A stretch of DNA of 64,000 bases, from assembly GCF_000739595.1 (NCBI RefSeq), contig NZ_BBJP01000023.1, positions 1 to 64,000 of the forward strand, read 5' to 3'. The notes beneath the pieces are model-generated. The model did not search any database, was not told the origin of the DNA, and saw only the letters and a list, made by a program, of their open reading frames with translations. Each line of letters opens with the position of its first letter. The stretch's first letter is position 1. This DNA comes from Halorubrum halophilum (GTDB lineage Archaea; Halobacteriota; Halobacteria; Halobacteriales; Haloferacaceae). The position numbers and the translations under genes are program-made. Below, piece by piece: positions 58,193-64,000 of this stretch.

Positions 58193-58500
58193 TCGGTCTT
58201 CACCTCCCCTTCCTCTTCCCCGTCCCCCTCCGACAGTGCGACCGCGATCGCGTCGAGCGGGCACGCCGCGGCCGCCTGTCGAGCCTCCTCGATCCGGTCG
58301 TCCGCGAACGTCGCGGTCACACTTTCGTCGGTTCGCTCGACCGTCTCGGCGGCGTCGGGGTCGAACCCCGCGAGCCCGTCGTCGTCCTCCACGAACCGCG
58401 GGTCGCGGACGAGACACGCGAACACGCCGTCGCAGGCGTCGCGGTCGACCGTCACCGCGTAGCCGACCGGGTCGCTCGTCGCTGTGGTTGCGTCGCTCAT
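58189..58500 (-). CDS. Ferredoxin of the cobalamin operon
   Basis: 103 residues. The cluster pattern is CDGVFAC (C-x5-C) followed by a distant CPLDAI, three cysteines in all, which suits a single [3Fe-4S] or modified [4Fe-4S] centre rather than a two-cluster ferredoxin. A beta-rich insertion with DPRFVEDDDGLAGFDP separates the halves. It overlaps the unassigned gene at 57416 by four bases and follows cbiH by one. It may deliver electrons to a reductive corrin step or to CbiX's Fe-S domain. Confidence 0.75.
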   Translation of the reverse strand: MSDATTATSDPVGYAVTVDRDACDGVFACLVRDPRFVEDDDGLAGFDPDAAETVERTDESVTATFADDRIEEARQAAAACPLDAIAVALSEGDGEEEGEVKTE

Positions 58501-58501
58501 C

Positions 58502-59545
58502 TCAGTAGTCGTACTTCGTCTCGTAGCCGCGCGGCGTGACCATCCGGTCGTCCCACACGTACGTCTCCTCGTTGCCGACGACGACGGTGGTCGTCATGTC
58601 CACGAGGTCGGTCTCGCCGTACGACTCCAGCTCGCCGAGCGTGGTGATCTCGACCTCCTCGTCGTCGCGGCCGGCGCCGTGGACGATGCCGACCGGGGTG
58701 TCGTCCGCGCGGTGCTCGCGGAGGATCTCGCAGGCCGTCTCCCAGTTCTCCCGGCGCTTGCGGCTCCACGGGTTGTAGATCGCGATCGTGAACCCCTCGC
58801 CGGCGACTGCGTGAAGGCGGGACTCGATCTCGTCCATGGGCGTCAGGTGATCGGAGAGCGACACCGACACGGAGTCGTTCACCAGCGGCGCGCCCAGCCG
58901 CGCGCCGCACGACTGCGCCGCGGGGACGCCGGGGACGACCTCGAAGTCGACCATCGAGGCGGTTCCGCCCTTCGACTCTAAGATCTCCAGTGCCAGTCCC
59001 GCCAGCGCGTACACGTTCGGGTCGCCGGAGCCGACGATCGCCACGTCGTTGCCGGCGAGCGCGCGGTCGATCGCCTCCTCCGTGCGGGACACCTCCCCGC
59101 ACATCGGCGTGTCGTACAGCTCGTCCGCTGACTCGGTGATCTCGTCGGGGATGAGGTCGATGTAGGTGGTGTAGCCGACGATGTGCTCGGCGTCCGCCAG
59201 CGACGACTTCGCCCGCGCGGTCATGCCCTCCGCGTGGCCGGGGCCGAGCCCGACGGCGACCAGCCGGCCGGGGTCCGCGTCGAAGTCGTCGACGGTCGCC
59301 TCCACCTTCTCCTTCGTGTCGTCGGAGGCGCCGCCGCAGGCGCTCGAGGAGTCGCCGTCGGAGCCCCCCGACGCGGAGGCGCCGCACGCCGACGAGCCCG
59401 TGGAGCCCGCGTCGGCCTCAGCGGCCTCGGCGGCCGTTCCGCCGTCAGTCGTCGCCTCGTCGGCCGTCGCACCGCAGGCCGTCGTCCCCGTCTCAGTCTC
59501 CGAACTGTCCGTCTCGTCTGCCGTGCCGCCGCATGCGTCGCTCAT
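58502..59545 (-). CDS. cbiH: Precorrin-3B C17-methyltransferase CbiH with Cys-repeat extension
   Basis: 347 residues. The core (about 85-345) has LVAVGLGPGHAEGMTARAKSSL, the SAM-site AIVGSGDPNVYALAGL and EVVPGVPAAQSCGARLGAPLVNDSVSVSLSDHLTPMDEI, typical of CobJ/CbiH, which contracts the ring at C17. The first 80 residues are Ala/Thr/Ser-rich with Cys at 5, 24, 54 and 70, each in an ACG[GA] unit, an unusual extension. A second CbiH-type gene lies directly upstream (59560), so one copy may have another specificity. Confidence 0.88.
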   Translation of the reverse strand: MSDACGGTADETDSSETETGTTACGATADEATTDGGTAAEAAEADAGSTGSSACGASASGGSDGDSSSACGGASDDTKEKVEATVDDFDADPGRLVAVGLGPGHAEGMTARAKSSLADAEHIVGYTTYIDLIPDEITESADELYDTPMCGEVSRTEEAIDRALAGNDVAIVGSGDPNVYALAGLALEILESKGGTASMVDFEVVPGVPAAQSCGARLGAPLVNDSVSVSLSDHLTPMDEIESRLHAVAGEGFTIAIYNPWSRKRRENWETACEILREHRADDTPVGIVHGAGRDDEEVEITTLGELESYGETDLVDMTTTVVVGNEETYVWDDRMVTPRGYETKYDY

Positions 59546-59559
59546 TGGTGTGATATGTC

Positions 59560-60465
59560 TCAGAAGTCCTCCACGTCACGCCCGCCGCGCGGGGTGACGA
59601 GGTACGGTCGGTAGTCGTTGCGCCAGACCTCGGTCTCGTGGGTGCCGACGAGGATCGACGTGCCCATGCCGCCGACCTCCTCGTCGTGCTCGGTTGCCTC
59701 GCCGAGCGTCGTCAGGGTGTACGTCTCGCCGTCGACGTTGCGGCCGGCGTCGCCCCGGCCGGCGTCGTTGACGATGGCGACTGGCACGTCGTCGTGGCGC
59801 GCCTCGCGGATCGCGTCGATCGCGCGCTCGTAGTCGCGCCAGCAGTTGTACAGGACGATCACGAAGTCGGCGGCCGCCGCGGCGTGAAGCTTCTCCTCGA
59901 TCTCCTCCCAGCCGCGCCACTTGTCCGACAGCGATATCGTACAGAAGTCGTTCGACAGCGGCGCGCCGAGCGTCGCCGCGAGGCTCAGCCCCGCCGTGAC
60001 GCCGGGAACGATCTCGATCGGTACGTCCGTCGCTTCCTCCGCCTCGGCCATCGTGAACAGTAGGTCCGATTTGCCGTACACGTTCGGGTCGCCGCCCGAG
60101 ACGTGGGCCACGTCCTGGCCGTCTCGGACGCGCTCGAACGCCTCGCGGGCCAGTTCGACCTGCTTACCCATCGACGACCGGACCAGCTCCTGGTCGGCCG
60201 CCTCCTGATCCGCCTCGGGCGGGAGCGTCCCGTTCTCGCGGAGGAACGCCTGATACAGGTTCGAGGCGATCACGCAGTCGGCCTCCTTGACGACGCGGCG
60301 GGCGCGCTCCGTCAACTCGTCCGGGAGCCCTGGACCGATGCCGACGACGTACAGCGTGCCGTACCCCTCGGGCGCCTCGCCGTCGGGGTCGCCGCCGGCG
60401 GCCGCGCGGGAGTCGGGGAGCGGCGCCCGGCCGGAGGTCGTCCCGTCGCCCGCCTCGCCGCTCAT
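59560..60465 (-). CDS. cbiH: CbiH-type precorrin methyltransferase, second copy
   Basis: 301 residues. LYVVGIGPGLPDELTERARRVV, AHVSGGDPNVYGKSDLLF and EIVPGVTAGLSLAATLGAPLSNDFCTISLSDKWRGWEEI form the CobJ/CbiH tetrapyrrole-methylase core. A Gly/Asp-rich leader of 35 residues precedes it. About a third of residues match the neighbour at 58502 by eye, so they are ancient paralogues. Either one does the C17 step and the other a different methylation, or both work together. It overlaps cbiG by four bases. Confidence 0.87.
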   Translation of the reverse strand: MSGEAGDGTTSGRAPLPDSRAAAGGDPDGEAPEGYGTLYVVGIGPGLPDELTERARRVVKEADCVIASNLYQAFLRENGTLPPEADQEAADQELVRSSMGKQVELAREAFERVRDGQDVAHVSGGDPNVYGKSDLLFTMAEAEEATDVPIEIVPGVTAGLSLAATLGAPLSNDFCTISLSDKWRGWEEIEEKLHAAAAADFVIVLYNCWRDYERAIDAIREARHDDVPVAIVNDAGRGDAGRNVDGETYTLTTLGEATEHDEEVGGMGTSILVGTHETEVWRNDYRPYLVTPRGGRDVEDF

Positions 60466-61517
60466 CGCCCCACCGCCACGGTGACGCTGTCCTCGTACCC
60501 GAGCTTCTCGACGACGAGTTCGTGGTCGCGGCCGCCGGCGATCGCCGACGCCTCGGAGACGCCGGGCCAGCCGATCAGCTCCTTCGAGCGCGACGGGGTC
60601 GGCCCCTCGTGCTCCTCCAGCGTCTCCTTCTCGAAGCTCACGACCCCGAGGCCCCGCTCCTCGGCCGCCGCCAGCAGGCCCGGCTCCTCCTCCTTGCGGG
60701 TGCCGGTGGCGACGAACTCCACGTCCTCCCAGTCGGCGTCGGCCTCGTCAAGCGCGCGCTCCCACGCGGCCTCGAACTGCTCGGCGTCGGCGCCCGAGAC
60801 GCTGCCGGTTCCGAGCACGACGCCCTCGTCGGGCTCGCTGTTCCGTTTTAGTACCGTTACGTCGTCGCCGACGAGGACCGCCCGCGGGCCGTCGAGGCGC
60901 GCGACGGGGCCGAGCTCGTCGTCGAGGACGGCGAGGTTCGTCGCGACCGTCGAGTCGCCGTTGACGACGTGGGCGTCGAGCGCCTTCGCGCGCTCCTCGA
61001 CGCCCTGCTTGCCCGCCGCCTCGCTGGCGGTCGTCATCGCCGGCACCGCGCCCAGCGAGGCGAGGTCCTCGGCCACCTGGTTCGCGCCGTGGTGGCCGCC
61101 CGTGAGCGGGATGGCCCACGTCAGCTCCTCGTCGACGACGACCACCGCCGGGTCGTCCCACTTGTCGTCGAGCAGCGGCGCGGTCTTGCGCATCGCGATG
61201 CCGCTGGCCATCAGCCCGCAGAACACGTCGTACTCACCCCAGTGCTCCGCGAACACGTCGCCGTGGTACTCCAGAAGGTCGATCCGGTCGTACCGGTCGG
61301 CGAGCCCCGCCTTGATCTCCTCGGCGGTCTCGCGCTTGCGCTCGAACGTGACGATCCCGAGCGTCTCGGCCACCTCGCCGTCGGAGTCGGCGGTGGAACA
61401 GTGTCCGCCGCCGGAGTCGGCGTCTCCGTCCGAGCCCGCGTCGCCGCTGGCGTCCGCGGCGTCGTCCCGTTGGTTCGCGTCGCTCGATGCTTCCGTTGCG
61501 TCGTCGTCCGTGCTCAT
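60462..61517 (-). CDS. cbiG: Cobalt-precorrin-5A hydrolase CbiG
   Basis: 351 residues. After a disordered Asp/Ser/Ala leader of about 50 residues come the CbiG N-terminal domain (LGIVTFERKRETAEEIKAGL, CGLMASGIAMRKTAPLLDDKWDDPAVVVVDE, WAIPLTGGHHGANQVAEDLA) and the C-terminal domain with GTGSVSGADAEQFEAAWERAL and FVATGTRKEEEPGLLAAAEERGL. It opens the delta-lactone and releases acetaldehyde, a step of the anaerobic pathway, consistent with cbiX. Coupled to cbiF and to the second cbiH by four-base overlaps. Confidence 0.92.
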   Translation of the reverse strand: MSTDDDATEASSDANQRDDAADASGDAGSDGDADSGGGHCSTADSDGEVAETLGIVTFERKRETAEEIKAGLADRYDRIDLLEYHGDVFAEHWGEYDVFCGLMASGIAMRKTAPLLDDKWDDPAVVVVDEELTWAIPLTGGHHGANQVAEDLASLGAVPAMTTASEAAGKQGVEERAKALDAHVVNGDSTVATNLAVLDDELGPVARLDGPRAVLVGDDVTVLKRNSEPDEGVVLGTGSVSGADAEQFEAAWERALDEADADWEDVEFVATGTRKEEEPGLLAAAEERGLGVVSFEKETLEEHEGPTPSRSKELIGWPGVSEASAIAGGRDHELVVEKLGYEDSVTVAVGR

Positions 61518-62371
61518 TTCGTGGATCCCTCCGTGATCGCGTCGGTGTCGTCCGCGTCTGGCTCCTGCTCTCCTCCGCCCCCACTGCTAGCCCAGTCGCC
61601 GTAGAGGTAGGAGCGCTCGTAGCCGCCGCCGGTGACCGCCTCGCCGATGACGACGAGCGCGGAGGCGCGGTAGCCGGCCTCCTCGACCGCGTCGGCGATG
61701 TCGGCGACCGTCCCGCGTATCACGTCCTCGTCGGGCCACGAGGCGTGATACACCACCGCGACGGGGGTGTCGGGGTCGACGCCGTCGTCGAGCAGGCGGT
61801 CCATCGTCTCGCGGACCGCGTGGGTGCCGAGGTAGATGCAGGTCGTCACGTCGCCCATCCGCACGAACTCGGAGATGTGGTCCTCCTCCGGACTCAGAGT
61901 CTTCCCCTGCGGCCGGGTGAACGCGACGTGGTTCGCCACCTCGTTGAGCGTGAGCTGGGTGTCCAGCGTCGCGCTCGCGGCGAACGCCGAGGTGACGCCC
62001 GGGACGAAGTACGTCGGGACCCCCTCGGACTCCAGCGCGTCCATCTGCTCCAGCGCCGCGCCGTAGATCGAGGGGTCGCCCGAGTGGAGCCGAACGACGG
62101 TCCGGCCCGCCTCGTGGGCGTCCCGCATCAGCGGGACCAGTTCCTCGAGGTCCTTTCCGACGGAGTTCACCTGCTCGGCGTGATCGCAGAAGGCGTCGAG
62201 GAGTTCGCTGTTCACCAGCGACCCCGCGTGGACGACGAGGTCGGCGTCGGCCAGAAGCGCCCGCGCCCGCACCGTGAGCAGTCCGGGATCTCCGGGCCCG
62301 GCGCCGACGAACGGGACTCCCTCGCGGTCGTCGAGCACCTCGGTCGCGGGCTCCGGGAGCGCGTCGCTCAC
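61514..62371 (-). CDS. cbiF: Cobalt-precorrin-4 C11-methyltransferase CbiF
   Basis: 285 residues. Tetrapyrrole-methylase motifs are VPFVGAGPGDPGLLTVRARALLADADLVVHAGSLV, VVRLHSGDPSIYGAALEQMDAL, YFVPGVTSAFAASATLDTQLTLNEVANHVAFTRPQG and VAVVYHASWPDEDVIRG. The LHSGDPSIYGA segment is specific to CbiF/CobM, which methylates C11. An acidic C-terminal tail follows. It overlaps cbiG and cbiL by four bases each, so it sits inside one operon read from cbiT. Confidence 0.94.
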   Translation of the reverse strand: MSDALPEPATEVLDDREGVPFVGAGPGDPGLLTVRARALLADADLVVHAGSLVNSELLDAFCDHAEQVNSVGKDLEELVPLMRDAHEAGRTVVRLHSGDPSIYGAALEQMDALESEGVPTYFVPGVTSAFAASATLDTQLTLNEVANHVAFTRPQGKTLSPEEDHISEFVRMGDVTTCIYLGTHAVRETMDRLLDDGVDPDTPVAVVYHASWPDEDVIRGTVADIADAVEEAGYRASALVVIGEAVTGGGYERSYLYGDWASSGGGGEQEPDADDTDAITEGSTK

Positions 62372-63120
62372 GCGCCGCCCACCTCGGACCCGTCGGCGCC
62401 CCGGTCGTCGGCAGCCGTCTCCGCCGCCTCCCCCGCCTCCGCGAACGCCGCGGTCGCCGGCTCCGCGCCGGCGTCGGGGCGCCGAGCGTACGCCAGCGTG
62501 TAGTAGTCGCGCTCGGCGATCGCCTCGGGGTCGTCGGTGACGACGGTCTCGCCCTGCTCCATGAACAGGCGGCGGCCGTACGTCACCTCGTAGCCGGCCT
62601 CGACGAGCCCCTCGTGGGTCGCCGGCGCGTCGGTCACCTTGAACAGGACCATCCGGTCCGGCCCGGTCGGCGACTTCCCGGCGTCGGCCTCCCGGAGCGC
62701 GAGTCCCGCGCCGGCCTCAACCTCGACGCCGAGGGCGGTCGCGAACGCCGTCGTCGCCGAGACGCCCGGCACCGTCTCGACGGTCACGTCCGGGTGGAAC
62801 GCGTCGAGCGTCCGCCGGAGGTGCCCGAACGTCGAGTAGACGTTCGGGTCGCCGAGGGTGACGAACGCCGCGTCGCCGTCGCGGGCGACGGGCGCGACCG
62901 CGTCGGCGGCCTCCCGCCACGCGCGGCGGAGCTCGTCCGGGTCGCGCGTCATCGGGAAGTCGAGGTCACCCAGCCGGGACTCGGGGACGTGCTCGACCGC
63001 GACCGAGCGCGAGAGCCGCCCCGGCGTGTAGACGGTGTCGGCCGACTCCAGGACCCGCTTCCCGCGGAGCGTGATCAGGTCGGTCGCTCCGGGACCGAGG
63101 CCGACGCCGTACAGGGTCAC
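62368..63120 (-). CDS. cbiL: Cobalt-precorrin-2 C20-methyltransferase CbiL
   Basis: 250 residues starting MTLYGVGLGPGATDLITLRGKRVL. Other CbiL/CobI features are AFVTLGDPNVYSTFGHLRRTL and VETVPGVSATTAFATALGVEVEAGAGLALREADAG, followed by MVLFKVTDAPATHEGLVEAGYEVTYGRRLFMEQGETVVTD. It methylates C20 of precorrin-2, an early step. The last 25 residues are an acidic disordered tail. The ATG overlaps the cbiT stop by four bases. Confidence 0.94.
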   Translation of the reverse strand: MTLYGVGLGPGATDLITLRGKRVLESADTVYTPGRLSRSVAVEHVPESRLGDLDFPMTRDPDELRRAWREAADAVAPVARDGDAAFVTLGDPNVYSTFGHLRRTLDAFHPDVTVETVPGVSATTAFATALGVEVEAGAGLALREADAGKSPTGPDRMVLFKVTDAPATHEGLVEAGYEVTYGRRLFMEQGETVVTDDPEAIAERDYYTLAYARRPDAGAEPATAAFAEAGEAAETAADDRGADGSEVGGA

Positions 63121-63725
63121 GCGTCACCTCCCGCGGTCGCCGCGTCGGCCGCGTCCGTCTCCTCCGCGTTCTCTCCGGCTCCCCCGGTGATCACGTACAC
63201 CGGGTTCTCGGAGTCGAAGCTCGTGGCACCGGCGAGCTCGTACCCGTGGCTCGCCTGGAACTGGACGACCTCGTCGAGGATGCCTCGGTCTCGGAACGCC
63301 TCGACGGCCCGCCCGGCGACCTCCAGCCGCGAGACGTTCATCACGACGCGGTCGGTATCCGTCTCGACCGCGTGGTCGAGCACCGCCTCGAAGTTGCGCG
63401 ACCCGCCGAGAAACAGCGCGTCAGCGTCGTCCGGGAGCCCCTCGGGGGCCTCGGCCTCGACGAGTTCCACGGTCGCGTCGTCGACGTCGTTCGCCGCGAG
63501 GTTCTTCCGCGTCACCGCCAGCCGATCGGCCTTGCGTTCGAGCGCGGTGACGCGGCCCGCCCGCCGCGCCGCTTCGATCGTCACCGCGCCGGTACACGAG
63601 CCGACCTCTACGAAGTGGTCTTCGGGGGTGAGACCCAACTTAGAGACGGTCACGGCCCGTATTTCGGGCTTCGTCGGTCCCGCCTTCGCGTCGTGGGGGA
63701 GCCGTATCGACGGTGTTCGAGGCAT
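63117..63725 (-). CDS. cbiT: Cobalt-precorrin-6B C15-methyltransferase (decarboxylating) CbiT
   Basis: 202 residues from the ATG at 63725 (MPRTPSIRLPHDAKAGPTKPEIRA). A class I methyltransferase fold with motif I FVEVGSCTGAVTIEAARRA, ALERKADRLAVTRKNLAAN and ALFLGGSRNFEAVLDHAV, as in CbiT. It methylates C15 and removes the C12 acetate carboxyl, working with CbiE. It is the first gene of the long minus-strand cbi operon. The last 20 residues are a disordered Ala/Glu/Asp tail. Confidence 0.93.
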   Translation of the reverse strand: MPRTPSIRLPHDAKAGPTKPEIRAVTVSKLGLTPEDHFVEVGSCTGAVTIEAARRAGRVTALERKADRLAVTRKNLAANDVDDATVELVEAEAPEGLPDDADALFLGGSRNFEAVLDHAVETDTDRVVMNVSRLEVAGRAVEAFRDRGILDEVVQFQASHGYELAGATSFDSENPVYVITGGAGENAEETDAADAATAGGDA

Positions 63726-63871
63726 CGGTTTCACGAGAGGAAGCCCGCGTAATAACAATTGGGATTGTTCTAAGCAAAGTTTTGTTGTGTTCGATCGACG
63801 GACTCGCCCGTATGCGCGGGTCGCGGAGTTGCGCGGGGGCACCGAACGCCGCGTTCGAACCCCGGCGTCGC
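63726..63871 (-). promoter_or_regulatory. Promoter region of the cbi operon
   Basis: An AT-rich stretch at 63750-63785 carries a perfect dyad AACAATTGGGATTGTT (arms 63754-63759 and 63764-63769) 29-44 bp before the cbiT ATG, where it would overlap the TATA region. No cobalamin-riboswitch B12 box is seen. The rest to 63871 has the end of the neighbouring gene only and nothing else recognisable. Confidence 0.4.
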
Positions 63872-64000
63872 TCAGTCCGCCTCCGACGCGGCCGCGTCCG
63901 GTCCGCGGCCGAGATCCGTCGCCTCGGGGCCGAACACGTCCGCCATGAGACCCGGCACGTCCGCGGGCGCCACGTCGGCGAACCACCGGCCGCGCGGGTG
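63872..64000 (-). CDS. C-terminus of a protein, perhaps a thioredoxin-like 2Fe-2S domain (partial)
   Basis: The minus-strand frame entering at 64000 encodes HPRGRWFADVAPADVPGLMADVF and ends in an acidic EASEAD-like tail, with a TGA at 63872-63874. The pattern hP-x-G-x-W-[FY]-x-x-V-x-P-x-D-V is like the end of thioredoxin-like [2Fe-2S] ferredoxin domains, as in CbiX at 56190. The upstream part lies beyond the window, so the protein cannot be named. Confidence 0.4.
   Translation of the reverse strand, partial: HPRGRWFADVAPADVPGLMADVFGPEATDLGRGPDAAASEAD

Noticed and set aside
63726-63871. Cobalamin riboswitch before cbiT
   Set aside because: The region is too short between promoter and ATG and has no B12 box or pseudoknot-like arrangement.

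Overview
The window is chromosomal-type DNA of a halophilic archaeon, most likely a Halorubrum-like member of the class Halobacteria. The evidence is very high GC, strongly acidic proteins, several TATA boxes about 26-32 nt upstream of start codons (leaderless mRNAs), many four-base ATGA/GTGA gene overlaps, and lineage markers: a cdrS-ftsZ2 locus with cdrL next to it, a SAMP2-type ubiquitin-like protein, NcsA, and a haloarchaeal aerobic/anaerobic hybrid cobalamin cluster.

Layout. 1-7.7 kb is accessory DNA: the end of an insertion sequence, a set of secreted proteins sharing a GTGAF[TS]SVxADR signal region (one carries a beta-helix and is cut by an in-frame amber codon), a membrane-bound winged-helix regulator, an UPF0175/PIN toxin-antitoxin pair, a nucleotidyltransferase pair and a decayed chimeric antitoxin. 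7.8-21.1 kb holds an iron-type ABC ATPase behind a DtxR-like operator, purL, a PAS histidine kinase, a metallo-beta-lactamase-fold hydrolase, a four-gene DUF4129/DUF58 membrane operon, a KDG kinase and ncsA. 21.1-29.1 kb is a coherent but functionally unassigned cluster: a type-III-like pterin synthase, a GT4 glycosyltransferase, a methyltransferase, an alkaline-phosphatase-fold enzyme, an oxidoreductase fused to an aldo/keto reductase, a CDP-alcohol phosphatidyltransferase and a zinc-type dehydrogenase. 29.3-36.7 kb is a cell-cycle block: ftsZ2, cdrS, cdrL and, divergently, a coiled-coil gene, smc and scpA. 36.8-48 kb is housekeeping: GT2, mtnP, a YeiH-type transporter, two HD hydrolases, mqo, a phosphoribosyltransferase, gatB, a SAMP2-like gene and a GNAT. 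48-64 kb is cobalamin corrin-ring synthesis (cbiT, L, F, G, H, H, ferredoxin, unassigned gene, cbiX, DUF3209, ChlID-like, cobN, cbiC, cbiE).

Four intergenic regions (about 11.66, 19.83, 38.48 and 45.25 kb) carry copies of one dispersed element. Its stems keep their pairing while changing sequence and are bracketed by tandem G-A mismatches. It looks like a structured RNA family and is, with the pterin/glycosyl cluster, the least explained feature here. Functional calls rest on motif recognition by eye; no database search was possible.
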